Shown here: positions 27,314-35,775 of the stretch, piece by piece
How the letters are laid out: every line of letters begins with the position of its first letter
Position numbering within the stretch: the stretch's first letter is position 1
Source of the DNA: Neobacillus cucumis
Lineage (GTDB): Bacteria; Bacillota; Bacilli; Bacillales_B; DSM-18226
DNA: 64,000 bases
NCBI RefSeq assembly: GCF_023715505.1
Contig: NZ_JAMBOH010000007.1
Span: 213,807-277,806 of the forward strand
Reading direction: 5' to 3'
Notes under the pieces: generated by a model
The model's database searches: none
What the model saw: only the letters and a program-made list of their open reading frames with translations
Told to the model about the DNA's origin: nothing
Position numbers and translations under genes: made by a program

Positions 27314-28942
27314 TTATTCCACGTTAGCCATGGTGCGGTCGAAAATAAAGCCCTTATAACCCGCCTCTTCCAAGGCCTTTCTGTAGTTCCCCAAGCCTCC
27401 AAGATAGAACATGACCGTGTTCTTCTTGCCTGGGATGTTCGCTCCGAAAATCCACGATTCCCCCTTCGAAAACAGCGTTTGGTCCGAGATTATGCGGCAT
27501 GTCGTGATCCACTCGTCCTCCGCCTCCTGTGTTGGTTCGATGGTGGCAATGTCGTTTTCAACCATGTACTTCACGGTGTCCGCTATCCATTCGACCTGAG
27601 TTTCGATACTTGGCGGCAGGTTTGTGAAAGGGCCGTTTGGACCGAGAATCATGAACAGATTTGGGAAATCTGTATTTGTCATGCCGAGATACCCAGTCGG
27701 TCCATCCGCCCACTTATCGCGCACCGTGACACCACCGCGTCCGCGCATGTCGATCTTGGTATAGTTGCCATCCACCGCATCAAATCCGGTGGCATATATC
27801 AACACATCCAATTCGTACTCGCCATCCGTGGTACGCACTCCTTTTGGTGTAAGTTCCACAATCGGGTTCTCCTTTACATCGACGAGTGAGACATTGTCCC
27901 GGTTGAATGTATTGTAGTATCCATTGTCACAAAGCGGACGTTTGGCATATAAACCGGTTGGCATCAACTTGCGTGCCGTTTCAGGATCCTTAACGATCTC
28001 TTGGATTTTCTTGCGGATGAAATTGGCCGCAGCCTCATTAGCTTCGGGATTGGTGGCAATATCGTTGAAGGTACCGAACATAAAGCGGAATCCGCCTCCT
28101 GTATTCCATGCCTCCTCAAATATACGCTCTTGTTCCTCTTTCGAAACCTCAACCGCTGATACCGTGCTTTCCTCAAAACCGAAGGCCACGGCTGAGGATT
28201 TCGCCTGTTTCCATATTTCTTCGTAATTTGCTTTTATTTCCGCTTTCTCAGCATCGGATTGTACCCTTAATCCAATCGGTACACTGTATTGCGGAGTCCG
28301 CTGGAAAACCGTCAGATGCTCGACCTCAGGGGCAATGGCAATAATTACCTGAACTCCGGTTGAACCAGTACCAATTACGCCTACTCGTTTACCCTTTAGG
28401 TCAACGCCTGAGCCTGGCCATCTAGCAGTGTGATATTGTTCACCCTTGAATGTCTCCCTGCCCTTAAAATTCGGCACATTCGTTGCTGAAAGAAGCCCAA
28501 GCCCGGTAACAAGAAACTTCGCAGTGACAGTTTCACCCTTATCAGTGGTGACCTCCCAATAGTTAGTCTCTTCATTAAAATAGGCTGCTGTAACCTTGGT
28601 GTTGAACTGATAGCTGCGTCGCAGATCGAAACGGTCAGCAACGGTGTTCAAATAGGCAAGGATTTCCGGCTGCGTCAGGTAATTGTGCTTCCAATCCCCC
28701 TCCTCAAGCAGTTCCTTGTCAAAAGAGAGGCGGTAGAGAAAGCTCTCGGTATCCGAAAGTGCTCCCGGATAGCGGTTCCAGTACCAAGTGCCGCCGACAT
28801 CAGAGCCATTATCATAGGCGCGTACGTTTAGGCCAAGTTCATTGCGGAGTTTATGAACAGCGTAAAGGCCGCCAAACCCGGCCCCAACAACAACCGCATC
28901 GAAATCTAACCCTTTTGTCTTATGATTATTACGTTGATTCAT
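27314..28942 (-). CDS. Baeyer-Villiger monooxygenase (cyclohexanone/acetone monooxygenase-like)
   Basis: The 542-residue flavoprotein shows the complete type I Baeyer-Villiger fingerprint FKGEQYHTARWP (about 165-176) between two Rossmann motifs, GAGFGG (about 20-25) and GTGSTG (about 191-196). YWNRYPGALSDTES is typical of the cyclohexanone monooxygenase group, as is the length. The enzyme inserts one oxygen next to a ketone carbonyl using NADPH, FAD and O2, giving an ester or lactone. The start is the ATG after GGGGGG; the longer frame is discarded. It lies 79 bases after the esterase that would hydrolyse its product. Base composition is richer in G and C than the genes on either side. Confidence 0.95.
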   Translation of the reverse strand: MNQRNNHKTKGLDFDAVVVGAGFGGLYAVHKLRNELGLNVRAYDNGSDVGGTWYWNRYPGALSDTESFLYRLSFDKELLEEGDWKHNYLTQPEILAYLNTVADRFDLRRSYQFNTKVTAAYFNEETNYWEVTTDKGETVTAKFLVTGLGLLSATNVPNFKGRETFKGEQYHTARWPGSGVDLKGKRVGVIGTGSTGVQVIIAIAPEVEHLTVFQRTPQYSVPIGLRVQSDAEKAEIKANYEEIWKQAKSSAVAFGFEESTVSAVEVSKEEQERIFEEAWNTGGGFRFMFGTFNDIATNPEANEAAANFIRKKIQEIVKDPETARKLMPTGLYAKRPLCDNGYYNTFNRDNVSLVDVKENPIVELTPKGVRTTDGEYELDVLIYATGFDAVDGNYTKIDMRGRGGVTVRDKWADGPTGYLGMTNTDFPNLFMILGPNGPFTNLPPSIETQVEWIADTVKYMVENDIATIEPTQEAEDEWITTCRIISDQTLFSKGESWIFGANIPGKKNTVMFYLGGLGNYRKALEEAGYKGFIFDRTMANVE

Positions 28943-29021
28943 AACGTTTTTCCCCCCATTTCTTATTTTCAATTTGGTTTTCATTTGATTCACAATCATC
29001 ATGACATTGAAAGGTTATTCC

Positions 29022-29957
29022 TTATTTTTGCAGTGCCCGATACCAAGCTGCAATCCTGCTGACTTCCTCATCCGCTTCAGGAGCGCGTCCGGCTAGGAAT
29101 GGGAAAACATGTTGCATTCCATCGACAACGGATAGTGTAGCTTGTACACCAGCCTCAGCAGCGCGTGCATGCAGGCGGCGTGCGTCGTCAAGCAGCATTT
29201 CGGCTCCACCCGCGTTGATGTAGAGCGGCGGATAGCCGTTGAAATCAGCGTGCAGCGGATTAGCTAATGGATCACGAACCTTCGTACTGTCATCCCCAAT
29301 GAACATTGCAATCATCCCTTCAAGCAATGGGACAGAGATTAGCGCATCGGTAGCGGCATTACTCTCCAGCGTGCTGCCGGTTAGTTCCATATCGAGCCAT
29401 GGCGAGAAAGCAATGACGAAACCTGGAAGTTCAAGACCCAATTCACGGAATTTCAACACTGATGATACGGCAAGATTTCCTCCTGCAGAGTCGCCGATGG
29501 TGCCGATATCCTTTGCCTTAATGCCGGACGCAAGCAAGGCTTTGTAAACAGCAGCAGCATCCTCCAATTGTGCCGGGAAAGGATTCTCCGGGCTGCGACG
29601 GTAATCCAAAACCACAGAGGACACGCCAAGTGCCTTGGCCATATGACCAGCCAGCTTGCGGTGGCTTGATGAGGATCCTACGGCAAACCCGCCGCCGTGA
29701 GTGTAGATTAATACTTTTGATTTGTCGCACCCGATTGGATAGGCCCAGATCACATCAACGCCGCCGACAGTGTCGGTCTTATACGTCACATCTTCAGGCT
29801 CTAATGTAGGTTTTTCCCATTCATCAAAGAGACTACGGAAGTCAGCTATCGTCATGTTCGGATTGGCCTCCATACGGTCGCTCCAATCCTGGTACAGTGC
29901 TCTCAAGTAATCTGCTTCCTTTGATACAGTTTTAGTTTTTTGCTCCATTGATTTCAT
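29022..29957 (-). CDS. Alpha/beta hydrolase, HSL (family IV) esterase/lactonase-like
   Basis: A 311-residue cytoplasmic hydrolase with the oxyanion-hole HGGG (87-90), nucleophile Ser157 in GDSAGG, acid near Asp257 and His283 in GMQHVF, the hormone-sensitive-lipase-type triad. Such enzymes pair with Baeyer-Villiger monooxygenases as epsilon-caprolactone hydrolase (ChnC) or methyl acetate hydrolase (AcmB). It is the first gene after the sigma-54 promoter, with AAGGAGG 9 bases before the ATG. Like the monooxygenase it is GC-richer than its surroundings. The exact ester cannot be read from sequence. Confidence 0.92.
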   Translation of the reverse strand: MKSMEQKTKTVSKEADYLRALYQDWSDRMEANPNMTIADFRSLFDEWEKPTLEPEDVTYKTDTVGGVDVIWAYPIGCDKSKVLIYTHGGGFAVGSSSSHRKLAGHMAKALGVSSVVLDYRRSPENPFPAQLEDAAAVYKALLASGIKAKDIGTIGDSAGGNLAVSSVLKFRELGLELPGFVIAFSPWLDMELTGSTLESNAATDALISVPLLEGMIAMFIGDDSTKVRDPLANPLHADFNGYPPLYINAGGAEMLLDDARRLHARAAEAGVQATLSVVDGMQHVFPFLAGRAPEADEEVSRIAAWYRALQK

Positions 29958-30053
29958 AATTGGTTTCCTCCTTAATATTTCAGCTAATTTTCACATTTCT
30001 ATTGAATACGGTTTCATCTTTTTAGGCTTCTTAGATGAATCACTTAATTAATA

Positions 30054-30070
30054 TGCAATTATCGTGCCAA
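30054..30070 (-). promoter_or_regulatory. Sigma-54 (-24/-12) promoter of the esterase-monooxygenase unit
   Basis: The minus strand reads TTGGCACGATAATTGCA, an essentially perfect match to the sigma-54 consensus TTGGCAC-N4-(A/T)TTGC(A/T), with the GG and GC elements exactly 10 bases apart. It lies about 97 bases upstream of the esterase ATG. A sigma-54 activator gene starts 2.3 kb upstream in the same direction, which is the expected partner. Confidence 0.9.
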
Positions 30071-30118
30071 ACTAAATTTTGAGGAATTTTCCGTTTTTTT
30101 TTGTGTGTGTTTTTTTAG

Positions 30119-30219
30119 TGTAGTAAATTTGAAACAGTTAATTTTAAAAAATAGAGTAAACAACCCCTATATATCCAGCTATTCTTAATTTTGCGACAAA
30201 TTTTCTCATTATTGCTACA
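30119..30219. promoter_or_regulatory. Possible activator binding sites upstream of the sigma-54 promoter
   Basis: Three related 8-mers occur 50-165 bases upstream of the promoter: TTGCGACA (30191-30198), TTGCTACA (30212-30219) and, on the other strand, TTACTACA (30119-30126). Their shared core TTRCKACA and distance fit upstream activator half-sites, but the AT-rich background weakens the case. Confidence 0.3.
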
Positions 30220-30288
30220 CTCACGAAGCTGCTAAAAATTAAGGTTATGTTGTTGTATGCATGGTTTGGGAAGAGAAAGAGTTTCTAA

Positions 30289-30336
30289 CAATAACAAAAA
30301 GGAGGCTTTAGGTAAAAAGCCTCCTTTTTGTTATTG
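30289..30336. terminator. Strong bidirectional terminator after the sigma-54 activator gene
   Basis: A perfect 21-bp stem (CAATAACAAAAAGGAGGCTTT and complement) with a 6-base loop begins 28 bases after the activator's stop. T-rich stem ends serve either direction. It isolates the activator gene from the esterase promoter. Confidence 0.9.
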
Positions 30337-30363
30337 AAAGATTAAAATGATTTGCTTATTCTG

Positions 30364-32340
30364 CTACTTTAAACTTTTGATATCATAACCCAATTTTTTT
30401 AATTTTCGATAAAGGGTGCTTCGGCTCATGTTTAATTCTTTCGCTGCATCCGTGACGTTCATCTGTGAACGTTTTAACGCTTGTTTAATCCAGTCTAATT
30501 CAGCCTGATTAACGGGATTTATTTTCAAAGTATTAATAGGTAAGGTCTGTTGGTTATGGATATGTTTTGGTAGACTTTCAGGGGTGATGATACCGTTGGC
30601 TGAAAAATTAACTGCATATTCCATCACATTTTCCAACTCACGAATATTTCCAGGCCAACAATAATTTCTTAATATGTCCATTGCTTCATCCGTTATGTGG
30701 TACGGACCGTGCTGTTTTTTAATGGTAAGCTTTTGCACAAAATTTTCAGCTAGTAATGGAACATCTTCTGAACGATGTCGTAATGCTGGTAATTCAATGT
30801 GAAAGACATTAAGCCTGTAATAAAGATCCTTACGAAATTTCCCCGCTGCTATATCTTCAGGAAGATTTTTATTGGTCGCTGCAATGACACGAACATCTAT
30901 TGGGATACGAGTCTTATCCCCGATTCGGATAATTTCTTGCTCTTGAATCACCCGAAGCAGTTGTACTTGTGAATCCAGAGGCATATCCCCTAATTCATCC
31001 AGGAAAAGTGTTCCTTTATTCGCCAATTCAAACTTTCCTATGCTTCCTTTCGGATTAGCACCTGTAAAGGCACCAGCCACATATCCAAAAAGCTCACTAG
31101 GAAGCAAATCCTTGGGTATAGCAGCACAATTCAAAGCAATAAAAGGATAATCAGATCTGTTGCTTGCCTGATGGATGGCGCTGGCAACTAACTCTTTCCC
31201 CGTGCCGCTGTCTCCGGTAATCAAAACATTAGAATCACTTGAGGCCGCAACTCGAGCTAGTTGAATGGTACTTTTAAATGCTTCTGATTTGCCAACTAAG
31301 CTTTGTAAAGAGTACTTTGCATAGTGATTATGGTGGGCAGTTGAATGACTTATTCGATTCTTTTTCTCTAATATACAAATCAAACCTATGAATCTATCGT
31401 ACCAAAGAATTCTTTTGAAGATTGCCTGATAGGGACCGCCCTGAATCGTTACTTCATCCTCCCATTCCTTTTTCATGGTTAATTCATTGTTTTCTACTGT
31501 ACGTGACATGAATATGGATAACTCATCGACCTGAGAATCACTGTTGATCCTTACTATTTCCCCTTTTGAGTTACATAAGATAACAATCTGGTTTTTCCAT
31601 TTACTAATCGCTTCAATATAAATATTTTGCATCATTTCACGTGCTTGGTAGTAATTGTGAAATAGAAGCCTTTCTATTTGATTCACGATTCCGACGGTTT
31701 TCATCATACTAAGAGTATGGTAACTATCACTAGTTGTAGAGATGTTGATTATTCCTAATAACTCACTTGTAAGCGGATCCAAAATAGGGGCTGCTGAGCA
31801 TACCCATTCATGGCAGCTATGAGAAAAATGTTCGGAAGAAAAAATTTGAACAGGCTGTTTCAAAATAATTGAGGTACCAATTGCATTAGTACCGGCCCAC
31901 CGCTCTGACCACAGAGCCCCATTATTTGCATTCACTGAGTTCCCTATATGACGAGCTACAGGCCGATCCCCATAATGATCTAAAATTATGCCATCACTGT
32001 CACAAATCATGAGTACATGTTTATCATTAGAAAGTTCTTGCCCCGCCTGTTTAAGTACTGGCTGCGCTAGATCAAAAACTTCATTTTTTCCTCTTATTTC
32101 TTTGAGCTCTTCATCGGAGATATTTTTTACTGACCCCTGAATCATTGGATTCAGATCCTTATATTGCTTACTCCGGCTCCAAGATTGTAAAATTACATCT
32201 CTTACTTCCGTTAATTCCGCAGGCTGCTGCCCGATTTGAAATGGATTGAAGAAGAAGTCTTTCCATTTCTCATGAAATTTTTTTCTGAGTAGAACAATAT
32301 CATTTTTTGATACCGGGTCTGAAAAAGGAACAAGGGACAT
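30364..32340 (-). CDS. Sigma-54-dependent transcriptional activator (AcoR-like, GAF + AAA+ + Fis HTH)
   Basis: About 658 residues. A GAF-type sensor region (about 80-240) contains NGALWSERWAGTNAIGTSI and FSHSCHEWVCSAAPI, typical of AcoR-like regulators. The AAA+ domain (about 340-580) has Walker A GDSGTGKE, the sigma-54 contact loop GAFTGA and Walker B LFLDELGD. A Fis-type HTH ends the protein (NVTDAAKELNMSRSTLYRKLKKLG). AcoR-like proteins answer acetoin, alcohols or ketones. I use the ATG after AGAGGTG rather than the upstream GTG. It is the natural regulator of the -24/-12 promoter at 30054-30070. Confidence 0.93.
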   Translation of the reverse strand: MSLVPFSDPVSKNDIVLLRKKFHEKWKDFFFNPFQIGQQPAELTEVRDVILQSWSRSKQYKDLNPMIQGSVKNISDEELKEIRGKNEVFDLAQPVLKQAGQELSNDKHVLMICDSDGIILDHYGDRPVARHIGNSVNANNGALWSERWAGTNAIGTSIILKQPVQIFSSEHFSHSCHEWVCSAAPILDPLTSELLGIINISTTSDSYHTLSMMKTVGIVNQIERLLFHNYYQAREMMQNIYIEAISKWKNQIVILCNSKGEIVRINSDSQVDELSIFMSRTVENNELTMKKEWEDEVTIQGGPYQAIFKRILWYDRFIGLICILEKKNRISHSTAHHNHYAKYSLQSLVGKSEAFKSTIQLARVAASSDSNVLITGDSGTGKELVASAIHQASNRSDYPFIALNCAAIPKDLLPSELFGYVAGAFTGANPKGSIGKFELANKGTLFLDELGDMPLDSQVQLLRVIQEQEIIRIGDKTRIPIDVRVIAATNKNLPEDIAAGKFRKDLYYRLNVFHIELPALRHRSEDVPLLAENFVQKLTIKKQHGPYHITDEAMDILRNYCWPGNIRELENVMEYAVNFSANGIITPESLPKHIHNQQTLPINTLKINPVNQAELDWIKQALKRSQMNVTDAAKELNMSRSTLYRKLKKLGYDIKSLK

Positions 32341-32440
32341 ATTTCTCACCTCTTAATTATTCTGAATATTATTAATTTATATATTAATAGAGGAAAAATC
32401 AACTATCACAATTTACGAAAAATTACACAGTAATCTTCAG

Positions 32441-32463
32441 TTTTGTTCACAATTTGTTCACAC
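32441..32463 (+). promoter_or_regulatory. Tandem TTTGTTCACA motif upstream of the LysR gene
   Basis: TTTTGTTCACAATTTGTTCA is a direct repeat (period 11) between the divergent activator and LysR genes. The same motif, inverted, is kept at 35709-35731 before the hydroxyacid dehydrogenase gene although the neighbouring LysR copy there has decayed. Conservation suggests a regulator site, probably for the LysR protein. Confidence 0.5.
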
Positions 32464-32549
32464 TTAGTATACAGCGTCTATTTATATGAGTAAAATGAAT
32501 TATAAGAATATAACATATGTATATATTTCATAGATTGGAGATTACATTC

Positions 32550-33446
32550 ATGGACATACGTCATCTCACCTACTTTATTGAAGTAGCCAAATACAAAAGT
32601 TTTACTAAAGCTTCGAAATCCCTCCATTTGTCACAGTCTACACTAAGTAAAGTAGTCAAAAGTTTGGAAGAAGAATTAAATGTAGAACTGATTGACCGTT
32701 CCGCAAAGAACATTGAATTAACGGAAGCAGGCGAAATCGTTTTGGCGGAAGGGGAAATGATCATGGAATCGCTTAATGATTTATCTATCCACCTTTATGA
32801 TTTAATGAATTTAAAAAAAGGCAAAATAAAAATCGGCATACCGCCAATAATTGGTTTTTTATTTTTCCCAAAAATCATTAAAGGGTTCAATAACCTTTAC
32901 CCCGATATCAAAATAAAACTCTTTGAAGATGATTCAAGAAAGGTTAAACAGGAAGTCAGTGATGGAAAATTAGATCTTGGTGTGGTTATGCTGCCGGTGG
33001 ATGAAAAGGAGTTTAATGTTGTTCCCTTTGTTCACGAAGAACTGTCGCTCTTCGTCCATCATTCCCATCCATTAGCACAGAGGGAAAAAGTAGAAATGAA
33101 AGAGTTACAAAATGAAACCTTTATTCTATTTAAGAAAGAATTTGCTATTCATGACATCATTATTCAAGAATGCGAACGAGCTGGCTTTCGTCCGGAAATT
33201 GCTTATGAAAGTTCTGAGTGGGATTTTATTAGTGGAATGATTGGCGAAAACTTAGGGATTTCGATTTTCCCAAGACCCATTGCAGGTAAAGTCGATCAAG
33301 ATTTAATCAAGGCGATTCCGATTGTCAATCCAAGCTTCCCTTGGGAGTTAGGATTTATTTCCAAAAAAAAGAAGTACGTTTCACCTGCAGTTCGTGAATT
33401 TATCCAGTATATTTCAGCTGAATTACCTCCTGAATCACTAAAATGA
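32550..33446 (+). CDS. LysR-family transcriptional regulator
   Basis: A 298-residue regulator with the LysR winged helix (MDIRHLTYFIEVAKYKSFTK...ASKSLHLSQSTLSKVVKSLEEEL) and a substrate-binding effector domain (about 90-295: LKKGKIKIGIPPIIGFLFF, KLDLGVVMLPV). I start at MDIRHL, 9 bases after TTGGAG, as LysR proteins normally begin there. It may control the leftward MFS/carboxymuconolactone genes, the beta-hydroxyacid dehydrogenase at 35776, or both; shared upstream sequence links it to the latter. Confidence 0.92.
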   Translation: MDIRHLTYFIEVAKYKSFTKASKSLHLSQSTLSKVVKSLEEELNVELIDRSAKNIELTEAGEIVLAEGEMIMESLNDLSIHLYDLMNLKKGKIKIGIPPIIGFLFFPKIIKGFNNLYPDIKIKLFEDDSRKVKQEVSDGKLDLGVVMLPVDEKEFNVVPFVHEELSLFVHHSHPLAQREKVEMKELQNETFILFKKEFAIHDIIIQECERAGFRPEIAYESSEWDFISGMIGENLGISIFPRPIAGKVDQDLIKAIPIVNPSFPWELGFISKKKKYVSPAVREFIQYISAELPPESLK

Positions 33447-33639
33447 TAAAAGTATTACTAGTTTTTCAGTGGCGCAGTCTATCCGTCAGTAAAGTTTTTA
33501 TTAAAATCTATTCAACAATAGATCAAAAGAAGCACTCGTTTAATAATGATTAATCAAAACGAGAGCTTCCAATGTGAAAGTAAATCACGGCTAGGGATCT
33601 ATTTTTAATCAAACTTTGTTTCAAATTAACATTTTGAAA

Positions 33640-34857
33640 TTAATTAGGCGCTATCTCTTTTAAACGAATTTCATTCTTATTTACTACTAAATGGTCCTTC
33701 CGACCATGTAAGAATAGATAAAAAACAATGAGGACAAACATAAAAATACCTAACCATACATACAAATTGCTGTAGCCAAGGGATGGTACTAAATACCCTA
33801 AGAAATAAGGGCCGAAGCCAAGACCTATATCTAAACCAATAAAGTATGTGGAAGTAGCTAATCCCACTTTTTCTGGCGTCGTTACTTTAATCGAAAGAGC
33901 TTGAAAGGCAGAAGAAATATTACCAAAACCAATACCAATGATAGCGCCTGAAAGTAATAGAAGGAATGCACTATGCGAGATACTTAAAAGAATTAAACCT
34001 GCTCCAAATAAAATGGCACATGGATATACAATATAGTTAGCACCTTTTGTATCCATAAGACGACCTGTAAATGGACGTGTGAGAAGAACTGCTATAGCGT
34101 ATGCTAAGAAGAAAAAGCTTGATGCACTAAGTAAATCACGTTCTTCTGCAAAGAAATTAAGGAAAGCAATAAGGCTTGCATAGCCTAATGCAAATAATAA
34201 CGTCAAAATGGAAATAGGAAGTGCTTTACCATCAATAAATTGAGAAATATGAAAGCCTTTTTCTTCTTGAACCGTATGTGCTTGGATTTTCGATATTTTT
34301 GCAAAAAGGGCACAGACTAGCGCTAAAATGGCAAAAACCATACACAACATGAAAATAACAAAATAAGTAGTGTGTTGGCTCAACAACAAACCGAAGAATG
34401 GTCCGATGGCTGTTCCAAGAGTTGAACTCATACTGAAGTAACCAATTCCTTCACCTTTACGAGAAGTTGGTAAAATTTGCGCTACGACTGTACTTGTAGC
34501 GGTAGAAGCAATCCCAACTGCGAAACCATTTACCAGGCGGCTAATGATCAATACGATAATCCCCGCTTGAATAAAATAGAATGACATTGTTATAGGGAAT
34601 AGAATTAAACCAATCATTAATATTTTTTTCGTGCCGACTTTGTTAATAATTCGACCTGTAACGATTCGGCCTAATAATGTACCGACAATATAAATACCGG
34701 CTACAAGACCAGCTTGTGACACAGAGGCATGATACTCTTTTACAGCATAGGATGCCATTGTAACCATTAATAAATAAAAAATAATCATATTGATGAAGTT
34801 GATGATGGACATAATAACAAAATCTTTTGTCCATAGTTTTTCACTTGCATTCCTCAC
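33640..34857 (-). CDS. MFS transporter, 12-helix drug/solute type
   Basis: A 405-residue major facilitator with about 12 helices. The motif A-like loop GRIVTGRIINKVGTKKILMIG follows helix 2, and the repeated GRLMDTKGANYIVYP marks the second half. GTG start with AGGAGG 7 bases upstream. The substrate is not apparent; efflux or organic-acid exchange are both possible. It lies 120 bases after the carboxymuconolactone-decarboxylase-like gene, separated by a hairpin. Confidence 0.88.
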   Translation of the reverse strand: MRNASEKLWTKDFVIMSIINFINMIIFYLLMVTMASYAVKEYHASVSQAGLVAGIYIVGTLLGRIVTGRIINKVGTKKILMIGLILFPITMSFYFIQAGIIVLIISRLVNGFAVGIASTATSTVVAQILPTSRKGEGIGYFSMSSTLGTAIGPFFGLLLSQHTTYFVIFMLCMVFAILALVCALFAKISKIQAHTVQEEKGFHISQFIDGKALPISILTLLFALGYASLIAFLNFFAEERDLLSASSFFFLAYAIAVLLTRPFTGRLMDTKGANYIVYPCAILFGAGLILLSISHSAFLLLLSGAIIGIGFGNISSAFQALSIKVTTPEKVGLATSTYFIGLDIGLGFGPYFLGYLVPSLGYSNLYVWLGIFMFVLIVFYLFLHGRKDHLVVNKNEIRLKEIAPN

Positions 34858-34944
34858 TTAATATCCTCCTGCTCTCTTAATTATATTCTGCTTCATTTTT
34901 AAAACCTTTGTGTATTTATTCACAATGTCAGATAAATAAATCCA

Positions 34945-34964
34945 CCACCTGTGTTAGCAGGTGG
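34945..34964 (-). terminator. Hairpin after the carboxymuconolactone-decarboxylase-like gene
   Basis: CCACCTG and CAGGTGG pair around a short loop, with a moderately T-rich stretch after it on the minus strand. It may only partly separate the gene from the MFS gene. Confidence 0.55.
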
Positions 34965-34977
34965 CGTTTTAGCTGTT

Positions 34978-35403
34978 TTATTGCTGTGGCTGCATTTCTT
35001 TATCGTTCATTTTTACATTTCTTTGAGCAAAGACTTTTTTAACAATTCTTAGAGCATTCAAGACCTTAGGGAAGCCTGTATAGGGAATCAAGTGCACGAT
35101 CGTTCCAACAATTTCTTTTGGAGTTAATCCAATTGTAATTCCTACGTTGATATGCAATTCCAATTGCGGCTCCGTACCTAGAGCTACAAGAGAAGCGATT
35201 GTGGCAATCGTTTTTTGTTGTGGAGTTGTGCCCTCTCTTGAATAAATATCTCCAAAGGCGAATTCAACAATATAACTTTCTAAATCAGGTGCAATATCTT
35301 TAAATGCGGCTACTATATCCATATGTGTTCCAATTTCCTTGTTATCTGTTACAGTAATCTCATTTATAATATCTAATCCTCTTTGGTAACGATCTTTTTC
35401 CAT
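34978..35403 (-). CDS. Carboxymuconolactone decarboxylase-family protein (AhpD-like fold)
   Basis: A 141-residue all-helical protein. The core REGTTPQQKTIATIASLVALGTEPQLELHINVGITIGLTPKEI matches the CMD family (PcaC-like). The AhpD CxxC is absent, so thiol peroxidase activity is unlikely. PcaC-type enzymes decarboxylate a lactone in the beta-ketoadipate pathway, but many family members are uncharacterised. GGAGG precedes the ATG. Its neighbours (LysR, MFS, hydroxyacid dehydrogenase) suggest a small organic-acid or lactone pathway. Confidence 0.85.
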   Translation of the reverse strand: MEKDRYQRGLDIINEITVTDNKEIGTHMDIVAAFKDIAPDLESYIVEFAFGDIYSREGTTPQQKTIATIASLVALGTEPQLELHINVGITIGLTPKEIVGTIVHLIPYTGFPKVLNALRIVKKVFAQRNVKMNDKEMQPQQ

Positions 35404-35544
35404 GTTATTTTCCTCCTAAAACGGTATTTGCATGTCACAAAAATCACTATAACGCAGTTTTTGTTATTCGTAAAATACATATAACTCATGTAATGTATTC
35501 CTTTTTTTCATGATTTTGTAGAAGGAATATGTTTCCTTTATGAC

Positions 35545-35622
35545 AACAAATGGAGGGATTTTGAAACTTCGTAAACTTTTGTATTTGGATACAATAAAGG
35601 AAGTGAGGTGATCAATTTCCAT
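35545..35622 (-). pseudogene. Decayed 5' end of a second LysR gene
   Basis: The minus strand reads MEIDHLTSFIVSKYKSL, parallel to MDIRHLTYFIEVAKYKSF of the intact LysR gene, and the DNA similarity continues to a shared AAATCCCTCCATTTGT before fading. Small indels break the frame. The upstream leader and promoter are also conserved up to 35731. Nothing of the rest of the gene remains. Confidence 0.75.
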
Positions 35623-35708
35623 GAACATTATATCCAACCTATGAAATATATACATATATTTTATTCGTATTATTCATTTTACTCATATAAATAAGCGATG
35701 TATACTAA

Positions 35709-35731
35709 GTGTGAACAAAATGTGAACAAAA
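35709..35731 (+). promoter_or_regulatory. Tandem GTGAACAAA motif before the hydroxyacid dehydrogenase gene
   Basis: GTGTGAACAAAATGTGAACA is the inverted counterpart of the motif at 32441-32463, 45-67 bases upstream of the dehydrogenase start. The adjacent LysR copy is dead but this motif is intact, consistent with a working operator for the remaining LysR protein. Confidence 0.5.
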
Positions 35732-35775
35732 ATATAAAAATTACAAAAAACAAGGTAGGATAGGAGGAATTAATC

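Noticed and set aside
27215..27889. 224-codon plus-strand open frame
   Set aside because: It lies antisense over the monooxygenase C-terminus, whose motifs are clear; no ribosome binding site and no protein-like pattern.
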